Positions 34,254-43,494 of a DNA stretch of 64,000 nucleotides are shown here, piece by piece. The number at the start of each line of letters is the position of its first letter. Position 1 is the first letter of the stretch. The notes beneath the pieces are model-generated. The model did no database searches. It worked only from the letters and a program-made list of their open reading frames with translations, and had not been told where the DNA came from. This stretch comes from a bacterium (GTDB lineage Bacteria; JAJVIF01): positions 833,353-897,352 of the forward strand of contig JAJVIF010000001.1 in NCBI GenBank assembly GCA_022072165.1. The letters are read 5' to 3'. Made by a program: the position numbers and the translations under genes.

Positions 34254-35851
34254 GTACCCGGTCCTCCTGTGGCGGTGGTGGCCCGACTCCGGGCGGGATA
34301 CAGGGCGCTCATGCGCCCCAGTCCTGGCACGGGCCAGATGAGACGACTGGCCGGCGGCTGACTCGGCTGGGCGGTGGGATCCGCCAGGGCGATCGCCACG
34401 CCGGCAGCATAGGCTGCCAGCCCGGGCTGGGCCGCCGAGTAGTTGCGATAGTAGCGCACGAGGCTTGGCAGACTGGCAGGGTCCATCAGCCGTCCCAGGC
34501 CCTGGAGACAGGCATACTGCACCCGCACCGGCGGGTCGGGACTATTCAGGATGTTTATCAGTTCCGTCGCTACCGCCGGATGATCCAGTTCCGCCAGCGC
34601 ATTCAGCGCCACGATGGTTTCTCGCCGCCACTGATGATCGCTCGTGCGGGACCGAACGGCCGCCAGCAGCCGCTCCAGCGCCGGGGCGTGTCCCAGCCGG
34701 GCGAGGGTGAGCTGCACGAGGTAGTAATCCTCATCCCCCTGCTGCGTCCCGGGCTCCAGCAACGGGATGAAGCGCTGCGGATCGGCCCAGAGATGGAGTT
34801 TCTGCAGAATCCGCCCCCGGGCGTCGTACTCATTCAGCACGACCTGAATTTCGACATCGCTCAGCGGGAGCCCCAGGAGCCCGAGGGCCTCCAGCGCCTG
34901 CCCCCGAATCGTGGGGTCCGGAGACTGCATCAGCCCCCTCAGTTCGGGTTCCCAGTCGGTGCGATTCAGTTCCTTCGCCATCCCCGTCACGATGATGCTC
35001 GGCAGCATCCGGGAAGGGTCCAGCCCCTTGCGCAAGAAGCGGTCGACGGAGTCCTTGTTGATTCCGGCGGCATAGAGCACTTTCGCGGCGTGATAGGGCG
35101 GCGACTGCTCAGGATCACCGTTGAAGATCGCCGCCAACTCCTCGGTGAAGTGCTTCGCCCCGAAGCGCTCTGCCAGCCGGACCCCCTGGATGTTGGCGAT
35201 CACATCGTCAGCGGCTGTGAGCTTTTCTTTGATGATTGCTTTCGTGGCGGGGAATTGCCGTCGTGCCAGCGCTTCGATGGGCGTGGCATCAGTGATGAAT
35301 TCCTGCCGCGGACGGAACGCCATCTCGTGCAGTTCGCTGCGACGCCAGAGGTCATCCCACGCCATATACGGCTCGAGGATGGCGGTCGTGTCCGCTTCCT
35401 GCTGAAACGACAACTGCTGCAGCGCCATCATGACGACCTGCTTATCGGCATCCTTCAACGCGGCTTCCAGCCGAGGCCTGGCGATGCCCCAGGGGACGTT
35501 AATGAGTCCATCGACCGCCAGATAGCGATCTGCCATGTCCTTATCCTGCAGCGCTGAATCAATAGCGCTCAGGGCTTCCTGGATAGTGGTCGCATTCACC
35601 AGCGCTGTGGTTTCGCCGACCGTTTCCAGTGTCACCGGACCAACCGGCCCCAGGTCAGGGACATCGGCGACGTATCCATCCGGGGACTCCGGCACAACTT
35701 CATCGGTGGCAGTGACCCGTCCACCTGAAGGATCTTTGGTCGCGCCGGGTGGTGGATTTTTCTTGCAGAATCCTCCGCTGCTCCCCTGCGCGAGGATGAG
35801 GACCAGGGCCAGCGAGCGCCCCAGGATCATGCCGCGGTGTCCTCTAGGCAT
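34250..35851 (-). CDS. exported HEAT-like repeat protein inside the nuo operon
   Basis: 533 aa from the ATG at 35851, which overlaps the nuoH stop by 8 nt (ATGCCTAG); its own stop overlaps the nuoI start (ATGA). The N-terminus has arginines, a hydrophobic run (SLALVLILAQGSSGG) and Cys, so it is exported and perhaps lipidated, though the lipobox is poor. A Pro/Asp/Glu-rich linker is followed by helical HEAT-type units such as RGQALEALGLLGLPL, RRETIVALNALAELDHPA and VQYACLQGLGRLMDPA. These are scaffolds for protein contacts. Tight coupling on both sides argues for a role in complex I assembly or stability, but this is inferred. It is not a standard Nuo subunit. Confidence 0.8.
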   Translation of the reverse strand: MPRGHRGMILGRSLALVLILAQGSSGGFCKKNPPPGATKDPSGGRVTATDEVVPESPDGYVADVPDLGPVGPVTLETVGETTALVNATTIQEALSAIDSALQDKDMADRYLAVDGLINVPWGIARPRLEAALKDADKQVVMMALQQLSFQQEADTTAILEPYMAWDDLWRRSELHEMAFRPRQEFITDATPIEALARRQFPATKAIIKEKLTAADDVIANIQGVRLAERFGAKHFTEELAAIFNGDPEQSPPYHAAKVLYAAGINKDSVDRFLRKGLDPSRMLPSIIVTGMAKELNRTDWEPELRGLMQSPDPTIRGQALEALGLLGLPLSDVEIQVVLNEYDARGRILQKLHLWADPQRFIPLLEPGTQQGDEDYYLVQLTLARLGHAPALERLLAAVRSRTSDHQWRRETIVALNALAELDHPAVATELINILNSPDPPVRVQYACLQGLGRLMDPASLPSLVRYYRNYSAAQPGLAAYAAGVAIALADPTAQPSQPPASRLIWPVPGLGRMSALYPARSRATTATGGPGT

Positions 35852-36905
35852 GGGGGACCACCTCCGTTGACTGGGCTCTTGAAGGCTGCCCGGTCGGGCT
35901 GGCGGGGGGACCAATGATCGCGAAGATGACACTCAGGAAAAGGATGTAGACCAGAGTCACAGGAAGGAGAACTTTCCAGCCGAAAGCCATCAGCTGGTCA
36001 TAGCGGAACCGGGGAAGAGTCCCACGCACCCAGACGAAGAAGAACATGAAGATCGTGAGCTTGAGCACCAGATAGATGGGACCCAGCCACGGATAGGTGT
36101 CGACCAGGGGTCCCCGGTAGCCGCCGAGGAAGAGCGTGATGGCGAGCGCACTGATGGTGATCATCGCGGCGTACTCGGCGAGGAAGAACATCGCGAACTT
36201 CATGCCGGTGTACTCGGTGTGGAAACCGGCTACCAGTTCGCTTTCGCACTCTGGCAGATCGAAGGGGGCGCGATTCGTCTCCGCCAGCGCGGTGATCATA
36301 AAGATGACCAGCAGGGGAAACGCCAGGATGTACCACCACCAAAGGCCCCGCTGGGCTTCAACAATGGTCGTGAGTTCCATGCTGCCTGCCATGATGACGG
36401 CACCGACCACGCAGAGTCCCATAGCGAGTTCATACGAAATCATCTGGGCGCTCGCCCGCAGCGCACCGAACAGACTGTACTTGTTGGCGCTCGACCAGCC
36501 CGACAGCACCACGGCATAGACCATGATCGAACTCAGGGCCAGGATGACCAGAATCCCCACGCTCAGGCCAGAAACCGCCAGCGGGATCTGGTACCCGTTC
36601 CAGACAATGGGTGGTCCGAAGGGAATCATGCTGATGCCCGCCAGCCCGCAGGCGACGGAGATCACCGGGGCCAGAGTGTGGATGCGCCGGTCGGCTCTGG
36701 CAGGGACGACATCCTCTTTGAGCATCAGCTTGACGCCATCGGCCAGGGGCTGCAGCAGCCCCCGGGGACCGACACGATTCGGGCCGATGCGATCCTGGAT
36801 CCGGGCGATAACAATCCGCTCGAACCAGGTCATGTACGCCGCGCCCCCCATGACAATCAGGAAGGCAAGCAGGGCTTTCACCAGGATGACCAGCGCCAGT
36901 TCCAT
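35844..36905 (-). CDS. nuoH: NADH-quinone oxidoreductase subunit H
   Basis: 353 aa. Membrane subunit that forms the quinone chamber with NuoB and NuoD. Typical parts are RIQDRIGPNRVGPRGLLQPLADG, the SANKYSLFGALRASAQMISYE block, ETNRAPFDLPECESELVAGF, HTEYTGMKFAMFFLAEY and a RFRYDQLMAFGWKVLLP segment. Starts one base inside the nuoG stop (TAATG). Confidence 0.96.
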   Translation of the reverse strand: MELALVILVKALLAFLIVMGGAAYMTWFERIVIARIQDRIGPNRVGPRGLLQPLADGVKLMLKEDVVPARADRRIHTLAPVISVACGLAGISMIPFGPPIVWNGYQIPLAVSGLSVGILVILALSSIMVYAVVLSGWSSANKYSLFGALRASAQMISYELAMGLCVVGAVIMAGSMELTTIVEAQRGLWWWYILAFPLLVIFMITALAETNRAPFDLPECESELVAGFHTEYTGMKFAMFFLAEYAAMITISALAITLFLGGYRGPLVDTYPWLGPIYLVLKLTIFMFFFVWVRGTLPRFRYDQLMAFGWKVLLPVTLVYILFLSVIFAIIGPPASPTGQPSRAQSTEVVPHA

Positions 36906-39436
36906 TAGTGGGTCAGGACCTCCTCCGGCTGCGCTGAGGTCACCTTATCGACCCGCACAGCCAGAACGCCCTGGTCCATCCGGCCCAGGGTCGCCAGGCG
37001 ACCAGCTTCATGCCCCGCATCGACCTCGATGTAGCCCTGCGGGATGCCCCGGGTGAACGCTACCGGTCCGGTCAGGTGGCCAGCACTGGTGGAGAGCGAA
37101 ATAGTGTCGCCGACTTTCATGTTTCGACTGCGTCCATCCGATGGATGCATCCGAATCGCCCAGGGGGTGATGAGTTCCTTCACCGCCGGGCTGTGGTCCA
37201 GAAGAGTACCGGGCTGGTAGAACGGGCGGCGCGTGATCAGGCAGAGTTCCTGCGGACCGCAACCCGGTCGCGGTGATTCCACCAGCGCCCGGATAGTCGG
37301 GATGCCATCGTTACCGGTGGGCTGATACCAACTGTCCACGACCGCAGTGACTTCGTGCAGTCCCTTGAGCCCCGGAACCCGACTCAGGTGCGCGATCAGC
37401 GCTTCACGTCGCGGAGCTAGCGTCTGATTGCAACGGAGGCCGATTTCCGCGCTCCACTCAGTGATCGACCGCACCTTCGACGCCGGTGGTGTCATCCCTC
37501 GGACGCTCTCCTGCAGGCGACCCTCCGCGTTGATGTAGCTTCCACTTTCCTCATATTGGCTCGTGAGCGGGAAGACCACATGGGCATGGTTGGTGACTTC
37601 GTCCAGGAAGTGGGCAGCCGCAATGAAGCATTCCAGCTGCTCCAGTCCTTCAATCGCTTCGGCGGACCACTGATGCCCATGGTCGCCCCCGACCAACAAG
37701 AGAGCACGCAGCGCGCGAGTTGCAATCCGCTCCTGGATTCCCCGTACATCGGCACCGACCGGTCCGCGCTTATCCCATCGCGGCTGCAACCCGAGCGCCA
37801 GACATCCGATGCTGTTGGCTGCAGGCACCGCCAGCAGGAGTCCCAGTGGCTTACCTCGGCCCGCTTCGCGGAGCCGGATCACCAGCTCCAGCAGTTCCAG
37901 ACGTCGCGGGTCCTGCAACAGGATCGACTGTCCGATCACCAGCACGGCATCATCAGCCCGGAACCACTCCGCCAGATCGGCGACTTGCCCCGGATCGGCC
38001 GGTGGCAAGTCCACCCGGAGAAGAGCTTCTTTAGCCTGTGTCAGTGCCGCCTGCAAATCTCTTGAAGGCGAAGATTTCCGGGCAAACTCTTCGGCGAGGG
38101 CGAGCAGGAGACTTTCCTGCGCCAGGTGAGTCAGCGAGGCTTCCTCGATAAAGGGATAGCGACTCTGCAGCGTCCGGACGGTGGAGACCGACCGGACTTT
38201 GGCCGCATTTTTCGCGCCCCAGACACCTGGCACCTGGCTCATCCGGCTTTGCTTCAGGCGCAGGGCCAGCATCGGGAGTTCATCAAACAGATGGCTGTCC
38301 CAAAGGAGCAGATGCTGGGAGTCCACTACCTGCTGGAACGGCACCAGCCGATTTAGAAAGTACTGACTTTGCGCGGGGGTGGTCTGCACTGGCGGCCAGT
38401 GATCGACATGCGGGACATCGAATGCCGCCAGGAGCGCCTGGACGGCCCCCAGGTCTTCCAGCGATCGCTCTGCTCCCAGCACGGCGGCCACCTGATGGGA
38501 CCCTGGGTTCTGGCTGATGCGGGTCAGCTGCTGGGCGCTGAAAGCGATCGCCTCTTCCCAGCTGACTGGCTCGAGTCGCCCGTTTTTGCGGAGGAGCGGT
38601 TCGGTGACGCGCTCCGGATGATCCTTGTACTCGTGGGAGAAGCGACCTTTGTCGCAAATGTAGGGGCCGTTGAGGTCAGCTTTCTCGCGACTGAAAATCC
38701 GGACCACGTTGTTCGCCCGGACATGCAGCGTGTTGGCACAACCCATCGCGCAGTCGTTGCAGACCGAGGGCTTTTCCTTGATTTCCCATGGACGCGCCCG
38801 GAAACGGAACACGGAATCGGTCAGCGCACCGACCGGGCAATACTCGATCACTTCGCCGCCGAAGCGGGAGTTGAACGGCTCATCAGTCTGCGTGCTGATC
38901 TCGGTGTGTGCCCCGCGCTCGCGGAAGATCAGCCGGTCATCATCGGCGATTTCCTCGGTGTACCGGACACAGCGCTTACAGAGGATGCAGCGGTTGTAAT
39001 CGAGCTTGATGGTCGAGGAGAGGTCGAAGTGATGATGGAAACGCTTGACATCGATGACCCGGGAGTCTTCCCGGCCATACAGGAAGGTTTGGTCCTGGAG
39101 TTCGCACTCGCCTCCCTTGTCGCAAACCGGGCAGTCCAGGGGATGCGAGACCAGGATGAACTCCAGCACCCCTTCCCGGGCGAGGCGGACTTTTTCCGTG
39201 GCGGTATGCACCACCATCCCTTCCCCGACCGGTGTTGAACAGGCGGTAGCCAGTTTCGGCATCTTTTCGACATCCACCAGACACATCCGGCAGCCAGCGT
39301 AGGGCACCAGGTGGGGATGCGAGCAGAAGCGGGGAACGTAGGTCCCGATTTGCGCACAGGCATCGATGAGGAGCGTCCCTTTGGGGACATTCACTGCCTG
39401 TCCATCGATGGTCAGATTCACCGTCTCGGGTGCCAT
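36905..39436 (-). CDS. nuoG: NADH-quinone oxidoreductase subunit G
   Basis: 843 aa. The iron-sulfur subunit of the peripheral arm. The N-terminal 2Fe-2S domain shows CSHPHLVPYAGCRMC. Next come HPLDCPVCDKGGECELQDQ, CILCKRCVRYTEEI, and CNDCAMGCANTL in front of the molybdopterin-type domain, which no longer binds a cofactor in complex I. The C-terminal part (INAEGRLQESVRG, then a MopB dinucleotide-like barrel) follows. Starts 28 nt after nuoF. Confidence 0.95.
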   Translation of the reverse strand: MAPETVNLTIDGQAVNVPKGTLLIDACAQIGTYVPRFCSHPHLVPYAGCRMCLVDVEKMPKLATACSTPVGEGMVVHTATEKVRLAREGVLEFILVSHPLDCPVCDKGGECELQDQTFLYGREDSRVIDVKRFHHHFDLSSTIKLDYNRCILCKRCVRYTEEIADDDRLIFRERGAHTEISTQTDEPFNSRFGGEVIEYCPVGALTDSVFRFRARPWEIKEKPSVCNDCAMGCANTLHVRANNVVRIFSREKADLNGPYICDKGRFSHEYKDHPERVTEPLLRKNGRLEPVSWEEAIAFSAQQLTRISQNPGSHQVAAVLGAERSLEDLGAVQALLAAFDVPHVDHWPPVQTTPAQSQYFLNRLVPFQQVVDSQHLLLWDSHLFDELPMLALRLKQSRMSQVPGVWGAKNAAKVRSVSTVRTLQSRYPFIEEASLTHLAQESLLLALAEEFARKSSPSRDLQAALTQAKEALLRVDLPPADPGQVADLAEWFRADDAVLVIGQSILLQDPRRLELLELVIRLREAGRGKPLGLLLAVPAANSIGCLALGLQPRWDKRGPVGADVRGIQERIATRALRALLLVGGDHGHQWSAEAIEGLEQLECFIAAAHFLDEVTNHAHVVFPLTSQYEESGSYINAEGRLQESVRGMTPPASKVRSITEWSAEIGLRCNQTLAPRREALIAHLSRVPGLKGLHEVTAVVDSWYQPTGNDGIPTIRALVESPRPGCGPQELCLITRRPFYQPGTLLDHSPAVKELITPWAIRMHPSDGRSRNMKVGDTISLSTSAGHLTGPVAFTRGIPQGYIEVDAGHEAGRLATLGRMDQGVLAVRVDKVTSAQPEEVLTH

Positions 39437-39464
39437 GCGCGCGGGTCTCCTTCCCTCGGGGTCC

Positions 39465-40862
39465 TTAACTCACGCCTGCCGGCAGGGCAGACACAGTCCC
39501 ATGCTGCGGTAGCAGCGCTGGTCCTGCAGTCACCCAGGGCTGGGGAGTCAGGGGATAGTACTGTCGGATGTAGGCGTGGGCTCCATGCCCCTGCACGAGG
39601 CAGGAGCCAGGATGCAGGATGTGGTGTTCGAATTCTTCCCGCCAGCGCTTGATGGTCGACTGCACCGGCCAGGATGCGGCATCCCCGAAGGGACAGAAGC
39701 TCTTCCCCTCAATGTTCGACGCCGCCGCCACCAGGATATCGAGATCCTCCAGCTTGCCTTCCCCTATGAGAATCCGCCGAAGCATCCGTTCGATCCACCA
39801 GGTCCCCTCAAAGCAGGGGGTGCACTTGCCACAGGATTCATGCTGGAAGAATTTGGCGAGTCGCCAGACCCCCTCAACGATACAGGTGGTCTCATCCATC
39901 GGCATCACTGCACCGGAGCCGAGCATCGTGCCGGCATTTCGCAACGCCTCGTAGTCGAGGGGGACATCCCAGTGCTCCGGACCGAGCCACTGGGAGGAGC
40001 CGCCACCCGGCATGACCGCCTTGAAGGCGCGTCCATGACGCATCCCCTGCCCGTAATCGTTGACGAAGGTCGAGAGCGGGATCCCGAGAGGTACTTCGTA
40101 GTTCCCCGGACGATTCACGTGTCCGGAGAGCGAGAAGATCTTGGTGCCAGGGGACTTCTCAGTCCCGAAGCTGGTGTACCAGGCAGCGCCGTAGCGAATG
40201 ATGGCCGGGACCGCCGCCAGGGTCTCGACATTGTTGATGGTGGTCGGCATCCCGAACGCCCCTGCCTGCGCCGGGAACGGCGGCTTCATACGGGGATGTC
40301 CTCGCTTGCCATCCAGGGAGTCAAGAAGCGCGGTCTCTTCACCACAGATGTAGGCTCCCGCGCCGCGATGCACCACGATGTCGCAGGACCAGCCGCTGTT
40401 GAGGATGTTCTCCCCCAGCAGTCCAGCCTCGTAGCACTCTTTCACTGCGTTCACCACGACGTGGTATTCCTTCCACATCTCGCCCCGGATGTAGATGAAC
40501 GCCTTGTTCGCCCGGATCGCGTGACACCCGATCAGGATGCCCTCGATCATTTTGTGCGGGACCTTTGACAGGATCTCGCGGTCTTTGCAGGTGCCCGGCT
40601 CCCCTTCATCGGCGTTGATCACCAGATAGTGCGGTTTGCCGTCCTCTTTGGGCATAAAGGACCACTTGAGCCCGCAGGGGAAGCCTGCGCCTCCACGACC
40701 CCGCAGGCCAGAAGCCTTCACGACCTCGATGACCTGATCCGGATCGTTCTCCGCCAACACCTGCCGCAGGGACTCGTAGGCCCCGTATTGCCGGGCGACA
40801 CCGAGAGTGTGGCTGCCAGGGATGTCGCGGTACTCAAAGATGGCGAGGCTCGGCTCAGGCAT
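39465..40862 (-). CDS. nuoF: NADH-quinone oxidoreductase subunit F (NADH/FMN site)
   Basis: 465 aa from the ATG at 40862, which overlaps the nuoE stop (ATGCCTGA). The longer frame is not needed. GRGGAGFPCGLKW and the NADH/FMN-binding loop YLVINADEGEPGTCKDR are present, as is GAGAYICGEETALLDSL. The N3 cluster motif ESCGKCTPCFEGT is followed by a distant Cys in SFCPFGDAA. The last 35 residues extend beyond the usual end. It oxidises NADH and passes electrons to the iron-sulfur chain. Confidence 0.96.
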   Translation of the reverse strand: MPEPSLAIFEYRDIPGSHTLGVARQYGAYESLRQVLAENDPDQVIEVVKASGLRGRGGAGFPCGLKWSFMPKEDGKPHYLVINADEGEPGTCKDREILSKVPHKMIEGILIGCHAIRANKAFIYIRGEMWKEYHVVVNAVKECYEAGLLGENILNSGWSCDIVVHRGAGAYICGEETALLDSLDGKRGHPRMKPPFPAQAGAFGMPTTINNVETLAAVPAIIRYGAAWYTSFGTEKSPGTKIFSLSGHVNRPGNYEVPLGIPLSTFVNDYGQGMRHGRAFKAVMPGGGSSQWLGPEHWDVPLDYEALRNAGTMLGSGAVMPMDETTCIVEGVWRLAKFFQHESCGKCTPCFEGTWWIERMLRRILIGEGKLEDLDILVAAASNIEGKSFCPFGDAASWPVQSTIKRWREEFEHHILHPGSCLVQGHGAHAYIRQYYPLTPQPWVTAGPALLPQHGTVSALPAGVS

Positions 40863-42165
40863 TGTTCGCCTCCTCGTCACGCGGAGCTTCCGCCGGGGCC
40901 TCAGGCCCCTGCAGGAATCGCAGGTATGGATTTTCAGGCTGCCAGGTGGGCAGGTCCGGAGCCGTTTCAAGATTGAGCTGCGGCTCGGGCGGACCGACCG
41001 GTTCCGGCTCTGGGTCTGGTACCGGAGCGGGCTCAGCCGCCTCGACCGTTGCGTCTCCATCAGCGGCAGACTCATGGAGCGTCTGGCCGGGGACCAGCCG
41101 AATCAACGGAGGGGCGGCAGAGCCGATGCGCTTGCCCGGCTCCAGCACAGAGAGGTCGACTGGCGCGGCATCAACTGCCGGCTCTTCTTCGGGTTCGGGT
41201 TCGGGCTCGGGCAACGGCGGACGAACCACAGTGAGCTTGGTTGCTTCCAGGAACTTTGCCCGCTCCCGGGCTTCCACTTCAGCCAGCTTCTTTGCATCCG
41301 CCGCCTCGGACTCAAGCCGCAGGGCTTCGCGCTCTGCCGCCCGCTTTGCCGTACGCTCGGCCTCGATGCGTGCCGCATCGGCTACTGCCTGACGCTTCGC
41401 TTCTTCGGCGGCCTGGATGCGGGCGTAGGCCTCCGCCTCGGCCTTCAGCGCAGCCGCAGGGGGTGGTGCATCCGGCGCAGCAGCGATGACCGCGGACGAT
41501 GGGACTTTCGGAGCGGATGGCGCAGCCGCTGGGGCAGACGGTGTCGCGGGGGCTGCCGGTGCGGAGGGCTTGGCTGCTGCTGCTCCCGAGCGGGGCTTGA
41601 TTTCGGCGGGTGTCAGGGGAGCCAGGGGCTCGAAGGCGACGGAACCGGCCCACTCAAGGGGATTGGGCTCCGCCCCAGGACCCGGATGGGTCCCTCCCTG
41701 CCGGTAGTGCGCGATGATCCGGTCGACCTGCTCGATAGTGACCCGCTGGTAGTACTCCCTGTCGCTGATTTGCAGACAGGGGCCGGTATCACAGGCCGCG
41801 AGGCATTCCACTTCCATCAGGCCGAACTGGCCATCCGGCGTCACCTCGCCCGGCGCGATGCCGAGCGTGTTGCGGAGGTGTTCGAGGACCGGATAGGCCC
41901 CCTCCACCATACAGGAGACATTGGTGCAGAGCTGAAAAAGGCACTTTCCCTGCGGCTTGGTGTAGTACATCGTGTAAAAGCTGGCGACTGACTCGACCTC
42001 CGCAGGGTCGAGGTTGAAGAGGTCTCCCAGCTCCGCAAAATCCTCTTTGGCCAGGAACCCTTTCTCTTCCTGGGCGGCATGCAGGGCCATGAGGAGCGCT
42101 CCCCGCTTTTGCGGGTACCGCTGCTGGAGGGCGAGAATCTGGTCGACAGTCTGTTCGCTCAGCAT
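40855..42165 (-). CDS. nuoE: NADH-quinone oxidoreductase subunit E with a long coiled-coil tail
   Basis: 436 aa from the ATG at 42165, 2 nt after the nuoD stop. Residues 1-160 are a normal NuoE thioredoxin-like 2Fe-2S subunit: VASFYTMYYTKPQGK, then Cys80, Cys85, Cys121 and Cys125. The other 270 or so residues are extra. They form an Ala/Pro-rich linker (190-240), a charged alanine-rich helix resembling TolA (239-311, for example AERTAKRAAEREALRLESE with many K/E pairs) and an acidic proline segment (PEPEPEPEEEP). Usual NuoE is about 160-240 aa. The tail stays in frame to a stop that overlaps nuoF, so it is not a sequencing artefact by appearance. Confidence 0.93.
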   Translation of the reverse strand: MLSEQTVDQILALQQRYPQKRGALLMALHAAQEEKGFLAKEDFAELGDLFNLDPAEVESVASFYTMYYTKPQGKCLFQLCTNVSCMVEGAYPVLEHLRNTLGIAPGEVTPDGQFGLMEVECLAACDTGPCLQISDREYYQRVTIEQVDRIIAHYRQGGTHPGPGAEPNPLEWAGSVAFEPLAPLTPAEIKPRSGAAAAKPSAPAAPATPSAPAAAPSAPKVPSSAVIAAAPDAPPPAAALKAEAEAYARIQAAEEAKRQAVADAARIEAERTAKRAAEREALRLESEAADAKKLAEVEARERAKFLEATKLTVVRPPLPEPEPEPEEEPAVDAAPVDLSVLEPGKRIGSAAPPLIRLVPGQTLHESAADGDATVEAAEPAPVPDPEPEPVGPPEPQLNLETAPDLPTWQPENPYLRFLQGPEAPAEAPRDEEANNA

Positions 42166-42167
42166 CG

Positions 42168-43448
42168 TTAGCGGTCGATCTCCCCCAGGACGATATCGAG
42201 ACTGCCGATGATAGCCACCAGGTCGCTCAGCAAATGGCCGAGGCCGATCTTTTCGATGACCTTGAGATTCACGAAGGATGGTGGCCGGACTTTGCAGCGT
42301 CGCGGACGCTCCGTGCCATCGCTCACCAGCCAGAAACCGATCTCCCCCTTGGGGGCCTCGATGGCGACATAGACATCTCCCTTGGGAGGAGCATAGCCGG
42401 AGGTGTAGAACTTGAAGTGCCGAATGAGCGCTTCCATGCTCTCGTGGATGCGCTCCCGAATCGGTGCGACATAGAGCGGATGCTCGCACCGGTACGGTCC
42501 CGTGGCGCTGGCGAGTCGCTGATGGGCCTGTTCGCAAATGCGATGCGACTCCTGCATCTCCATCAGGCGGACCCAGAAGCGGGCGTAGACATCCCCGTCG
42601 GTACTGGTGGGGACATCGAAGTTGTAGGTGTCGTACCCCAGGTACGGATTGGATTTGCGCAGGTCGGTGATGACTCCACTGGCCCGGGCAATCGGCCCGG
42701 TCAGGCCGTAGTCCAGCACATCCTGTTCAGTGATGATCCCGATCCCTTTGGTCCGGGCCACCCAGATCGGATTCTTCTCCAGCAGGAGCCGCAGTTCCGC
42801 ATAAGCCGCAGGGAACTGCCTGAGGAACTTGCCGCTGCTTTCAAGAAAACCCTCTGGGAGGTCCTTCGCAAGGCCGCCTTCCTGAATAAAGGAAGTCATC
42901 ATCCGGACGCCGGAAGCCATCTCGAAGAGGTCGAGGATCTGTTCCCGTTGGATCATGGACCAGAGGAAGGGGGTCGTGGCTCCCAGGTCGATGGCGCTGG
43001 TCCCCAGCCAAACCAGGTGACTGGCGATCCGCTGGAGTTCGATGAGCAGGACCCGGGCATAGATGGCCCGTTCAGGAGGGGTCACGCCGCAGAGCTGCTC
43101 GACCGCCCCGATGTACGCCATGTTGTTCGAGAGGGGGGCGAGGTAGTCCATGCGATCAAAAAGGGTGATCGCCTTGTGGTAGGTCTCTTTCTCGGCGGTT
43201 TTCTCGATGCCTGTATGCAGGTAACCCAGGTGCGGAATGATGTCGGTGACGATCTCGCCATCGACCGTGATTTCCAGGCGGAGCACCCCGTGAGTGGAGG
43301 GATGCTGCGGGCCCATGTTGACCACCATCGTGCCGTCTTCGCCGACCTGTACGCCAAGTGGCCCCTCGACTGGGTCGAGGGCCGACGCCACCAGGTCCGG
43401 GGAGGTCTCCCCGCGTCGCTTCACCACCATGTCTACCTGTGCTGTCAT
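42168..43448 (-). CDS. nuoD: NADH-quinone oxidoreductase subunit D
   Basis: 426 aa from the ATG at 43448; a GTG at 43472 is possible. The 49-kDa-type subunit lining the quinone site: GPQHPSTHGVLRL with the key His residues, PHLGYLHTGIEK, ETYHKAITLFDRMDYL, a DLGATTPFLW segment, and the C-terminal DIVLGEIDR. About 35 residues precede the conserved core. A ferritin-like gene stands 46 nt upstream, between nuoC and nuoD. Confidence 0.95.
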   Translation of the reverse strand: MTAQVDMVVKRRGETSPDLVASALDPVEGPLGVQVGEDGTMVVNMGPQHPSTHGVLRLEITVDGEIVTDIIPHLGYLHTGIEKTAEKETYHKAITLFDRMDYLAPLSNNMAYIGAVEQLCGVTPPERAIYARVLLIELQRIASHLVWLGTSAIDLGATTPFLWSMIQREQILDLFEMASGVRMMTSFIQEGGLAKDLPEGFLESSGKFLRQFPAAYAELRLLLEKNPIWVARTKGIGIITEQDVLDYGLTGPIARASGVITDLRKSNPYLGYDTYNFDVPTSTDGDVYARFWVRLMEMQESHRICEQAHQRLASATGPYRCEHPLYVAPIRERIHESMEALIRHFKFYTSGYAPPKGDVYVAIEAPKGEIGFWLVSDGTERPRRCKVRPPSFVNLKVIEKIGLGHLLSDLVAIIGSLDIVLGEIDR

Positions 43449-43494
43449 AGCCTCGTTTCCGCTCTCTCGCACTCAGTCTGACTGTCGCCCGCCT

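Noticed and set aside
40855-42537. NuoE starting about 120 codons earlier, at 42537
   Set aside because: That part overlaps the nuoD coding region in another frame and has no domain. The ATG at 42165 gives the normal NuoE N-terminus and follows the nuoD stop by 2 nt.
42234-43481. 415-codon plus-strand frame opposite nuoD
   Set aside because: Antisense to a highly conserved subunit, with no recognisable domain.
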